A stretch of 54,650 bases of DNA from an uncultured Clostridia bacterium (GTDB lineage: Bacteria > Bacillota > Clostridia > Christensenellales > Borkfalkiaceae): the NCBI GenBank assembly GCA_937912025.1, contig CALDOZ010000055.1, positions 1 to 54,650 on the forward strand, given 5' to 3'. The notes under the pieces were generated by a model, which was not told where the DNA came from, ran no database searches, and saw only the letters and a program-made list of their open reading frames with translations. This document shows, piece by piece, positions 47,342 to 54,650 of this stretch (positions are counted from its first letter, which is position 1; every line of letters starts with the position of its first letter). A program made the translations under genes and the position numbers.

Positions 47342-48363
47342 TAGTTGTTACCTCCGAGTTTTTTAATTACTTTTACGATATTAAGCGATTGCGGACATTT
47401 TTTAACACATCTACCACAACCTACGCAACTGTATAATCCGTCGTTTTTAGAAGGATAGTATACAAGTTTATGCATAAATCTTTGTCTAAAGCGTTGAAGT
47501 TGAGTGGTTCTTGGGTTTTCAGCGGCCATTTTTGTAAATTCGCTGTACATACAACTATCCCAACATCTAAAACGTTTTACCCCGTCGTTAGTTTTGAAAT
47601 CTCTAATATCAAAGCATTGGCAAGTTGGACATACGAAAGTACAAGTTCCGCAACCAAGACACGCTTTTGAAAGTTCATCCCATTCAGGACGATTGAATAA
47701 CGGCATAAGGTTTTCGCCTTTGAATACCGATAAATCGAGATTTGCAAAAGGAAGTTTTTGAATTTTTTCCTTAATAATTGCTTTGTTTTCTTCAACTGCC
47801 TTTACGTCGTCAGCGTCTTCAAGTAAAGTAAGCGAATTTAAAAGTTCAGCGCCTTTTTCAGTAATAGCGTCAAGATATAAATAATCGTTTACGATATGGC
47901 ACTCAACGTCTCCTTTAGGGCTTGACGCATCAACGCCGAATACAGTACAAAAACACGATTGAGCAGGATTGTTACAAGAAAGAGTCATAATAACGGCGTT
48001 TTCACGCTTATTTTGATACATCGTATCAACAGGTTCTTGTAAAAAAACTTTATCTAAAACTTCAAAACTTTTAAGGTCGCAAGCGCGAACGCCGAAGATA
48101 ACGAATTTATCTTTCATTTGGCGCGCATCTTCAATTTGAATGTTCTTGCCGTCAGTTTTAAAGTTAATCATATCTTCGTTTTGTGGGAAAAACAAATCTT
48201 TAGGCGATTTTACAGTTTGAAGTGTTTGAATATCAACTTCAGCACCGTCTTCAAACTTAGCAAAATTTAAAGAGCCTGCTTTTCTTATAGGAAGATAAAG
48301 TTCAGTTTTATTTGCAATTTCGGCATATAACTTATTAACGTTTGCTAAAGCAATTTTCTTCAT
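47341..48363 (-). CDS. flxB: 4Fe-4S dicluster protein, FlxB-like
   Basis: 340 residues, similar to anaerobic sulfite reductase subunit A and hydrogenase beta-type proteins. The N-terminal two thirds are a non-cluster domain with FGVRACDLKSFEVLDKVF; the C-terminal third carries CLGCGTCTFVCPTCQC (about 235-250) and CVGCGRCVKKCPQS (about 315-328). It relays electrons inside the Flx complex. Start and stop overlap the neighbours by one base each, so translation is coupled. Confidence 0.82.
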   Translation of the reverse strand: MKKIALANVNKLYAEIANKTELYLPIRKAGSLNFAKFEDGAEVDIQTLQTVKSPKDLFFPQNEDMINFKTDGKNIQIEDARQMKDKFVIFGVRACDLKSFEVLDKVFLQEPVDTMYQNKRENAVIMTLSCNNPAQSCFCTVFGVDASSPKGDVECHIVNDYLYLDAITEKGAELLNSLTLLEDADDVKAVEENKAIIKEKIQKLPFANLDLSVFKGENLMPLFNRPEWDELSKACLGCGTCTFVCPTCQCFDIRDFKTNDGVKRFRCWDSCMYSEFTKMAAENPRTTQLQRFRQRFMHKLVYYPSKNDGLYSCVGCGRCVKKCPQSLNIVKVIKKLGGNN

Positions 48364-49325
48364 TATTTGTTACCTCCGAAAATATCGCTTGGGTCGGCGT
48401 CTTCCTTAGTATAATCAGTTAAAGGACCGCGACTCGTTTGGTCTTCGCCTGCTTGATATTCACCGTATAACGTATTAAAATCTTTAATATATTTTCTATT
48501 AAGAAGATGTAACGGAATATTTTCAGGACATACTCTTGAACATTCGCCACAGTCTACGCATCTACCTGCAACGTGGAAAGAACGAATGATATGGAACATT
48601 TTTTCTTCAAACGTATTTGCGTTGGCTTTTGACGCTATACCGCTATCGTCGTTATCGAACACGCACTTTGTGCAAGTACATGCAGGACATACGTTACGGC
48701 AAGCGTTACAACGAATACATTTTGAAAGTTCGTTTTTCCAAAAAGCAAATCTTTCATCGGCAGTCATTTGTTCAAGTTTATTAACAAGTTCAAATCTATC
48801 AGCCTTAGGTGGTTGCTTTTCGTTTATAACGATAAGTTCGTCGTAATACTTGTGATTTTTTTCACAAACAAGACATTTTTCAAGTTTAACTTCGTCACGA
48901 GCGATTTTTACGCCGTTAATGGTAACGAAATCAAGGTCTTCTTCCATACTTTCAATAAAATCAATGCCTTTTGCGTTGATTTTTTGTACGTCGTATTTTC
49001 CTTGACATTCAACGCCGATAACGTAAACGTTAACTTTGTTTACTCTATGTTCTTTTACGAGTTGGTTAAATCCGTAAGTATCGCAAGGTTTTAAAAATAC
49101 GAGAATTTTACCTTCTTTTTTACTTTCTTGAACGAGATATTTGCAAAGGTTTGCTCCGCAAAAACCGTCGTACACAAAATCTTTAAGTTGTTCTTTACTT
49201 GTAAAAACTGCGGGAGAAACGTCGTGAGCGAAATCACCTTTCTTCCAACCAAGCACACGTTTTACAGTACCGTTAGCAAGAAGTTCTTCAGCCCTTGCAA
49301 GCATTTTTGCTTTTAATTCTTGCAT
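48363..49325 (-). CDS. flxC: 4Fe-4S dicluster protein, FlxC-like
   Basis: 320 residues, a paralogue of the FlxB-like protein. Contains FLKPCDTYGFNQLVKEHRV, an additional CLVCEKNH site (about 153-160), CIRCNACRNVCPACTC (about 201-216) and CVDCGECSRVCPENIP (about 255-270). Known FlxABCD sets have two such related iron-sulfur proteins, which matches this pair. Its start overlaps the flxD stop by 13 bases. Confidence 0.8.
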   Translation of the reverse strand: MQELKAKMLARAEELLANGTVKRVLGWKKGDFAHDVSPAVFTSKEQLKDFVYDGFCGANLCKYLVQESKKEGKILVFLKPCDTYGFNQLVKEHRVNKVNVYVIGVECQGKYDVQKINAKGIDFIESMEEDLDFVTINGVKIARDEVKLEKCLVCEKNHKYYDELIVINEKQPPKADRFELVNKLEQMTADERFAFWKNELSKCIRCNACRNVCPACTCTKCVFDNDDSGIASKANANTFEEKMFHIIRSFHVAGRCVDCGECSRVCPENIPLHLLNRKYIKDFNTLYGEYQAGEDQTSRGPLTDYTKEDADPSDIFGGNK

Positions 49326-49753
49326 CTTAAATCCTCCAATCTTTTGTTTTCACCAAGTTCGTTAATAGTTTTTGCAAAATCGTTCATAACGGCAGAGAAT
49401 TTCGCGCCTTCGGCTGCAGATACCCATTCAACGCGAGTTCTTTGACGTTCAATGCCAAGATAGTCAAGCATGCCGAATAATGCGTTCATTCTTCTTCTTG
49501 CAAAATAGTTACCCGAAGTATAGTGGCAGTCGCCAGGGTGACAACCACACATAATTACACCATCCGCTCCGCGTTGGAACGCCTTTAAAATAAACATTGG
49601 GTTTACACGGCACGAACACGGTACGCGAATTATTTTTACGTTAGCGGGATAAGTTAATCTTGACGAGCCTGCAAGGTCTGCGCCCGCATAAGAACACCAG
49701 TTACAGCAAAACGCTACGATAAGCGGTTTATATTCTTTATTTATCTCTTGCAT
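49313..49753 (-). CDS. flxD: MvhD/FlxD-type electron-transfer subunit
   Basis: 146 residues with the MvhD pattern: FCCNWCSYAGADLAG (C16, C17, C20), RVPCSCRVNP (C46, C48) and MCGCHPGDCHY (C69, C71, C76), binding a [2Fe-2S] cluster. MvhD links an electron-donating module to HdrA. Here it couples Flx to HdrABC. Start overlaps the hdrA stop by 13 bases. Confidence 0.9.
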   Translation of the reverse strand: MQEINKEYKPLIVAFCCNWCSYAGADLAGSSRLTYPANVKIIRVPCSCRVNPMFILKAFQRGADGVIMCGCHPGDCHYTSGNYFARRRMNALFGMLDYLGIERQRTRVEWVSAAEGAKFSAVMNDFAKTINELGENKRLEDLRCKN

Positions 49754-51732
49754 ATTGCGTCTACCTCCGCCATAATTTGTTTAGTTGAGAATCCTTTAAG
49801 ATCCATTGCTCCCGACGGACAAGTTACCGTACAAGCACCGCAACCTTGACATACCGCTTCGTTTACAACGGCAATTCTTCTCGTTTCAAACTTACCGCCA
49901 CCAATGCGGAAGTCTTTATTAACGTATGTAATAGCGCCGTAAGGACATACTTTTTCACATACCGAACAACCGGTACAAAGCGTTTCGTTAGAGCTTGCAG
50001 TACAAGCGTTACCTTTAAGTTTATCTTTAGAAAGTAAACCTATTACCTTAGCCGCGCAAGCAGATGCTTGTGATACAGTTTCAGGAATATCTTTAGGGCC
50101 TTGACAAACGCCAGATAAGAAAATACCTGCCGTTGGGCTTTCAACGGGACGAAGTTTTGCGTGCGCTTCGGTAAGGAAGTTATTAGTATCAATACTTGTA
50201 GTAAGTAAAGTTGCTATTTTTCTAACCGACGGATTAGGTTCAATAGCAGCCGCTAAAACGACCATATCCGAAGGGATAGTAATTTGTTCGTTATTGATAA
50301 GGTCAGAACCTTGAACCATAAGACGTCCGTCCTTTTCATAAACCTTACCAACCATACCTTTAATATAATCAACGTTGTATTGTTCAACAGCGCGACGGTA
50401 GAACTCGTCATAATTTTTACCAGGAGTACGAACGTCGATATAGAAAATATGTACTTCTACGTTAGGATATTTTTCACGAACGAGCATTGCGTGTTTAGCG
50501 GTGTACATACAACAAATTTTACTGCAGTATGGCTTTCCGCAACCAGACGTATCTCTTGAGCCTACGCATTGAATAAACGTAATAGATTTTGGCTCTTTTC
50601 CGTTTGACGGACAAACAAGGTGACCGTCAGTTGGACCTGCCGCGTTCATAATTCTTTCAAATTCAAGCGAAGTAACAACGTCTTTATAAGTATCGTAACC
50701 ATATTCGTTAAAGTTTTCAAGAGAAATAGGTTTATAACCCGTAGCAACTACGATAGCGCCGTATTCTCTTTCAACGAACTCGTCTTTTTGAGTATAGTCG
50801 ATAGCGTTAACTTGACAGTTCATAGCGCAAAGACCGCACTTGCCGTTTTTAAGTTTTAAACATTGTTCTGGGTCGATTACGGCAACGTTAGGAATTGCTT
50901 GTGCGAACGGAATATATATTGCAGGACGTTTGTTAAGACCAAGGTTAAATTCGTTAAGACCTTTTTTAGACGGACATTTTTGCATACATACGCCACAGCC
51001 CGTACACTTCTTTTCGTCAACAAATCTTGCTTTTCTTCTAATTTTTACCTTGAAATTACCAACGAAACCTTTAACGTCTTCAACTTCGCTAAACGTCATA
51101 ATATCAATTTTTTCGTGTTGAGCGCAGTCTACCATTTTAGGCGTTAAAATACAAGCCGCGCAGTCAAGCGTTGGGAACGTTTTATCAAGTTTAGCCATAT
51201 TACCGCCGATTGTTGGAGAAGTTTCAACAATGTCAACTTCATAACCCGCTTCGGCAATATCAAGAGCAGACTGAATACCCGCAATACCGCCACCAATAAC
51301 GAGCGCGCGTTTAGTAACCGGGCTTTCGCCAGCCGTAAGCGGAGCGTTAAGTTTAAGTTTTGCAATGGCAGTTCTTGCTAAAATAATAGCCTTTTCAGTT
51401 GCTTCTTCTTTATCTTTATGTATCCACGAAACTTGCTCACGAATGTTTGCAATTTCAACCATATAAGGGTTGATACCTGCGCTTTCGCAAGTTTTTCTAA
51501 AAGTTGCTTCGTGCATTCTTGGAGAACAAGAACATACTACAACACCGGTAAGTCCATGTTCCTTAATAGCGTTTCTTATTAAAGCTTGACCGTTTTCTGA
51601 ACACATATATTGATAGTTTTCAGAAATTACTACGCCAGGCTCTGCTTTTAAAACTTCGGCAACTTTAACAACGTCAACGGTAGCCGCGATGTTGCTTCCG
51701 CACCAACAAACAAATACACCAATCTTTTGCAT
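49741..51732 (-). CDS. hdrA: Heterodisulfide reductase subunit A
   Basis: 663 residues, full-length HdrA. An N-terminal Cys domain (VCWCGSN at 8-14, C44, CSCSP at 67-71), an FAD site LVIGGGIAGIQSALD (145-159), two cluster motifs CTGCGVCMQKCP (243-254) and CLKLKNGKCGLCAMNC (291-306), a late FAD region, and a C-terminal ferredoxin domain CTGCSVCEKVCP (586-597) and CQGCGACTVTCP (628-639). HdrA carries the bifurcating flavin, splitting electron pairs between ferredoxin and HdrBC. It is 12 bases from hdrC. Confidence 0.95.
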   Translation of the reverse strand: MQKIGVFVCWCGSNIAATVDVVKVAEVLKAEPGVVISENYQYMCSENGQALIRNAIKEHGLTGVVVCSCSPRMHEATFRKTCESAGINPYMVEIANIREQVSWIHKDKEEATEKAIILARTAIAKLKLNAPLTAGESPVTKRALVIGGGIAGIQSALDIAEAGYEVDIVETSPTIGGNMAKLDKTFPTLDCAACILTPKMVDCAQHEKIDIMTFSEVEDVKGFVGNFKVKIRRKARFVDEKKCTGCGVCMQKCPSKKGLNEFNLGLNKRPAIYIPFAQAIPNVAVIDPEQCLKLKNGKCGLCAMNCQVNAIDYTQKDEFVEREYGAIVVATGYKPISLENFNEYGYDTYKDVVTSLEFERIMNAAGPTDGHLVCPSNGKEPKSITFIQCVGSRDTSGCGKPYCSKICCMYTAKHAMLVREKYPNVEVHIFYIDVRTPGKNYDEFYRRAVEQYNVDYIKGMVGKVYEKDGRLMVQGSDLINNEQITIPSDMVVLAAAIEPNPSVRKIATLLTTSIDTNNFLTEAHAKLRPVESPTAGIFLSGVCQGPKDIPETVSQASACAAKVIGLLSKDKLKGNACTASSNETLCTGCSVCEKVCPYGAITYVNKDFRIGGGKFETRRIAVVNEAVCQGCGACTVTCPSGAMDLKGFSTKQIMAEVDAICKR

Positions 51733-51744
51733 ATTTTCCTTCCT

Positions 51745-52131
51745 TTACTTATTAAACTTTCTGAACATACTTACAAGAAGTTGTTGTGGTATAGTATCGT
51801 CAATAAACTTAGGCACTTCTTCCGCTTTAACACGGTTTTCGCCTTGTTGACGAATAACTTCTTGTCTTACTGCTTCAATTACTGCTTGAGGAGCAACACC
51901 CCTTGGGCATCTTTCAACACAAGCAAAACAACTTAAACAGGTAAATAGCGACTTGCTTTCAAGAAGTTTGTCAATTTTACCTTGTTCAATATAAGTTACA
52001 AACTGATGCGGTTTAATGTCCATATCGTGAAAAGACGGACATCTTCCCGAACACTTACCGCATTTCATACATTTGCGAGTGTCCGTTCCGCTTCTTTCTT
52101 TTATAAGTCTGGTTTGTTCAATCTTATCCAT
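51745..52131 (-). CDS. hdrC: Heterodisulfide reductase subunit C
   Basis: 128 residues with two [4Fe-4S] motifs, CMKCGKCSGRCPSF (about 21-34) and CLSCFACVERCPRG (about 61-74), and the helical HdrC frame. It passes electrons from HdrA to HdrB. Three bases separate it from hdrB. Confidence 0.93.
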   Translation of the reverse strand: MDKIEQTRLIKERSGTDTRKCMKCGKCSGRCPSFHDMDIKPHQFVTYIEQGKIDKLLESKSLFTCLSCFACVERCPRGVAPQAVIEAVRQEVIRQQGENRVKAEEVPKFIDDTIPQQLLVSMFRKFNK

Positions 52132-52134
52132 AGT

Positions 52135-52917
52135 TTACTCCTTTACACCGAGAGCCTCGGCAAGAAGTTCGGTAAAGTACTTCACTTCCATAGCCTTTTT
52201 GCCGTTTTCGGTAAGATTATACATACAAAGCGGACACGCGGTAACGAGCATTTCAGCGCCCGCGCTCTTTGCTGAGTTTATTATGTTTGCACATTTATCT
52301 TCGGCAATGTTTTTGCTTGTTACCGAAACGTAAGCGCCACAACATTCGTTTCTAAACGAATATATAACTGGAGTTGCGCCTATCGCTTTAATAAAATCTT
52401 CAATGATGGTAGGGTTTTCAGCATTGTCAAAAGCGAGAACGCTTGACGGTCTTAAAAGTAAACAACCGTAATAAGCGCCTATTTTTTTACCTTTTAACGG
52501 ATTTACTACCTTTTCTTTAATTTTATCAAACCCAACGTAATCACGAAGAAGTTCAAGATAATGAATAACGTCCGTTTCGCCAAGGTAAGGCGTATCTAGG
52601 TTAAGATAGTTGTTTGCTTTTAAACGCAAATTATCGTCCGTTTTTATATCTTCGTTCGTGCGCTTAATTACGTTGTGACAAGCCGAGCATAAAGTGAGAA
52701 GTTTTCCGTCTTCTTCTTTTGCCATAGCAAGAGTTCTTACAGCCGAAAGTTTTGTTGCAACTTCGTCTTTAGAAACGGGATAAACCGCTCCACAACATTG
52801 CCATTCTTTAAGTTCTTCAAAATCTACGCCTAATGCTTCAAGAGATTTTCTTCCGTAAATATCAAGAACTTTACCTTTTGTTTTAAGGGTACAACCCGGA
52901 TAATAACTAAATTTCAT
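52135..52917 (-). CDS. hdrB: Heterodisulfide reductase subunit B
   Basis: 260 residues with two complete CCG domains: C9-X31-C41C42-X34-C77XXC80 and C152-X39-C192C193-X34-C228XXC231. In HdrB these hold non-cubane [4Fe-4S] clusters that reduce the acceptor, a heterodisulfide in methanogens. In this operon the acceptor is not defined; a thiol/disulfide couple or direct transfer to FrdAB is possible. Located between fumC and hdrC on one strand. Confidence 0.95.
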   Translation of the reverse strand: MKFSYYPGCTLKTKGKVLDIYGRKSLEALGVDFEELKEWQCCGAVYPVSKDEVATKLSAVRTLAMAKEEDGKLLTLCSACHNVIKRTNEDIKTDDNLRLKANNYLNLDTPYLGETDVIHYLELLRDYVGFDKIKEKVVNPLKGKKIGAYYGCLLLRPSSVLAFDNAENPTIIEDFIKAIGATPVIYSFRNECCGAYVSVTSKNIAEDKCANIINSAKSAGAEMLVTACPLCMYNLTENGKKAMEVKYFTELLAEALGVKE

Positions 52918-52929
52918 TTTCGTTTCCTT

Positions 52930-54294
52930 TTAAATCATTTGTTCTGGGTGGAATACTTTGTCAAATTCTTCTTCGGTAAGGAAACCGAGAGAAATGCACG
53001 CTTCTTTTAAACTAATGTTTTCTTTATACGCCTTTTTAGCCGTTTTCGCTGCGTTTTCATATCCAATATAAGGGTTAAGAGCGGTAACAAGCATTAAAGA
53101 GTTGTATAAGTTGTGCGACATTTTTTCTTTGTTTGCTTTAATTCCCGCAACGCAGTTATCGTTAAACGAAATAATACCGTCACTAAGTAAACGAACTGAT
53201 TGAAGGAAGTTATAAATGATAACAGGCATAAATACGTTAAGTTCAAAGTTGCCTTGTGACGCACCCATTCCAACTGCTACGTCGTTAGCGATTACTTGAA
53301 CGGCAACCATCGTCATACTTTCGCATTGAGTTGGGTTAACCTTACCCGGCATAATCGACGAGCCAGGTTCGTTTTCAGGAATGAAAATTTCACCTAAACC
53401 GCAACGTGGACCAGAAGCAAGCCAGCGAACGTCGTTAGCAATTTTCATAAGGTCGGCAGCCAATGCTTTTAACGCGCCGTGAGCAAACACGAGTTCGTCT
53501 TTAGCGGTAAGCGAGTGGAATTTATTTGGGGCGGTAATGAATTTTTTGCCCGTAAGAATAGAAACTTCTTCAGCAACGCCCTCAGCAAAACCTTTAGGGG
53601 CGTTAAGTCCCGTACCGCAAGCCGTTCCACCAAGAGCGAGTTCTTTAAGACCAGAAAGAGCAAGTTCAAGCATTCCTTTAGTCTTTTCAATCATATTTCT
53701 CCAACCGCTAATTTCTTGCGAGAAACTTACGGGAACAGCGTCTTGAAGGTGAGTTCTACCGCTTTTTACAATGCCTTGATTTTCTTCTTCAAGGCGAATA
53801 AACGTTTTGATAAGGGTATCCATTGCAGGGAAAAGTTTATCTTCAATAGCGATAACTGCGGCAATGTGCATAGCCGTTGGGAAGGTATCGTTACTTGATT
53901 GGCTTTTATTTATATCGTCGTTAGGGTGAAGAAGTTTAGCGCCTGCAAGTTCGTTACCGCGGTTAGCAATAACTTCGTTAGCGTTCATGTTAGATTGAGT
54001 GCCCGAACCCGTTTGCCATACGACAAGTGGGAAGTGAGAATTGAGCGCGCCCGAAATAACTTCGTCACACGCCTTTTCAATTACGGCAAGTTTTTCGTCG
54101 CTAATTTTACCAAGTTTATTGTTGGCTCTTGCAGCGGCTTTTTTAAGTATGCCGAAAGCGTGAGTAATTTCACGAGGCATAATTTCTCCACCGATTTTGA
54201 AATTTTCTTTACTTCTTTGTGTTTGAGCAGCCCAGTATCTGTCTGCAGGGACTTTCATTTCGCCCATTGTGTCTTTTTCAATACGATATTCCAT
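52930..54294 (-). CDS. fumC: Fumarate hydratase, class II
   Basis: 454 residues, clearly FumC. Signature GSSIMPGKVNPTQCE (about 315-329), QTGSGTQSNMNANEVIANR (about 94-112), SQSSNDTFPTAMHIA and GRTHLQDAVPVSFSQE are all intact. It interconverts fumarate and malate in the cytoplasm without iron-sulfur clusters. First gene of the operon, so it supplies fumarate to the reductase at the other end. Close relatives (aspartase) are less likely given the Hdr/Frd context but the motif alone does not fully separate them. Confidence 0.93.
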   Translation of the reverse strand: MEYRIEKDTMGEMKVPADRYWAAQTQRSKENFKIGGEIMPREITHAFGILKKAAARANNKLGKISDEKLAVIEKACDEVISGALNSHFPLVVWQTGSGTQSNMNANEVIANRGNELAGAKLLHPNDDINKSQSSNDTFPTAMHIAAVIAIEDKLFPAMDTLIKTFIRLEEENQGIVKSGRTHLQDAVPVSFSQEISGWRNMIEKTKGMLELALSGLKELALGGTACGTGLNAPKGFAEGVAEEVSILTGKKFITAPNKFHSLTAKDELVFAHGALKALAADLMKIANDVRWLASGPRCGLGEIFIPENEPGSSIMPGKVNPTQCESMTMVAVQVIANDVAVGMGASQGNFELNVFMPVIIYNFLQSVRLLSDGIISFNDNCVAGIKANKEKMSHNLYNSLMLVTALNPYIGYENAAKTAKKAYKENISLKEACISLGFLTEEEFDKVFHPEQMI

Positions 54295-54388
54295 AATGAG
54301 TTATCCTTATATATATTTATTATTTTTTATTTTTTGTTTCTTTGTTTTGCAAAATTTTTATATTTTTTGCAGTTTTTTTATTTGTGAT

Positions 54389-54438
54389 ACTATCGAAATC
54401 GGACATGTTTTTAAAAAAGTGTCCGTGTACGATAGTAC
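54389..54438. repeat. Imperfect inverted repeat (element copy 2)
   Basis: ACTATCGAAATCGGACAT (54389-54406) faces GTGTCCGTGTACGATAGT (54419-54436). The left arm is identical to 42216-42233; the right arm has drifted, so pairing is broken in the middle. It lies about 95 bases ahead of fumC. Confidence 0.75.
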
Positions 54439-54571
54439 TTTACAATTTGATTTTATATTTTTAACGCAATTTTTATTTTTTGTTTGCGTTTTTATATAAT
54501 TTTAGATTACAACTAACCTTGATAGTTACTTAGGTTACATAACCAAAGTAGAAACGCAGTATTGCGTAATT

Positions 54572-54650
54572 ATTAGTTGGTTTAATATTGTGCGTTTTTA
54601 AAGGTTTTGAAATGATTTTTTGCTTTTATATAACGGTTTAAATGCAAGCA
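54572..54650 (+). other. Second copy of the conserved non-coding tail, cut by the window edge
   Basis: Closely matches 42366-42438, in the same orientation and at a similar distance after the inverted repeat. The window ends where copy 1 enters its predicted folded part. No coding frame is seen in 54295-54650; the stretch also holds an AACGCAA/TTGCGTT hairpin near 54462-54490. Confidence 0.5.

Noticed and set aside
46514..49325. Anaerobic sulfite reductase (asrAB) operon
   Set aside because: The AsrA- and AsrB-like proteins occur without the sirohaem subunit AsrC and beside MvhD and HdrABC, which fits FlxABCD better.
52930..54294. Long antisense frames over fumC, hdr and frd genes (for example 53479-53898 and 53899-54387)
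   Set aside because: They mirror strongly conserved proteins on the other strand, lack SD sites and have low-complexity Phe/Val/Asn-rich translations.

Overview
The window looks like a chromosomal segment of a low-GC anaerobic Firmicute, most likely an uncultivated Clostridia-type gut or sediment organism. I see Gram-positive style Shine-Dalgarno sites, a class A RNase P RNA, an FMN riboswitch ahead of a RibU transporter, and several ferredoxin-linked enzymes, and no respiratory oxidase. The exact taxon cannot be read from the sequence. Apart from rnpB and the riboswitch I found no RNA genes, and no tRNA, rRNA, CRISPR array or transposase gene.

Layout. 1-1550: three genes of different base composition (only about seven CG dinucleotides, ATA/AGA-rich codons): the end of a pyrimidine-nucleoside phosphorylase, a low-molecular-weight tyrosine phosphatase, and a frameshifted, truncated UvrD/PcrA helicase. 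The style changes abruptly near 1550, so this part is either foreign or a chimeric join. 1560-5110: an array of broken RHS/YD-repeat cassettes, each followed by a different small putative immunity gene and a terminator hairpin. 5168-7739: an XRE regulator divergent from a TIR-TPR-transmembrane-LRR protein with a receptor-like layout. 7791-15246: an operon for aromatic acid/amino acid metabolism (acyl-CoA synthetase, indolepyruvate:ferredoxin oxidoreductase IorAB, phenylacetate-CoA ligase, ACT protein) divergent from a sodium:solute symporter. 15330-20891: PAP2 phosphatase, DUF4127 protein, AGE-family epimerase, MscL, a HAD phosphatase. 20957-34057: housekeeping genes (argS, ychF, rnpB, ddl, a membrane-anchored MurF-like ligase, tsaE-tsaB-rimI, ribU with riboswitch, a degenerate DeoC paralogue, rsfS, a nadD-yqeK fusion). 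34257-42079: a sugar-catabolic cluster (two zinc dehydrogenases, an SDR, an MBL-fold lactonase-like hydrolase, an aldose epimerase, a cupin, DeoC, a ribokinase-family kinase, an AEC carrier). 42564-54294: an AspT/YidE-type carrier and a nine- or ten-gene operon fumC-hdrB-hdrC-hdrA-mvhD/flxD-flxC-flxB-flxA-frdB-frdA.

How the parts fit. The last operon combines a complete HdrABC-FlxABCD set (flavin-based electron bifurcation from NADH) with fumarase and a soluble two-subunit fumarate reductase. I infer a cytoplasmic NADH-driven fumarate-reducing module that could also reduce ferredoxin, with the AspT-type carrier moving the dicarboxylates. Reduced ferredoxin could then drive the IorAB cluster in the reductive-carboxylation direction (aryl acid to aromatic amino acid), or that cluster could run as an oxidative fermentation. 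A non-coding element with a 19-bp perfect inverted repeat and a conserved tail occurs on both sides of the fumarate operon (about 42.2 and 54.4 kb).
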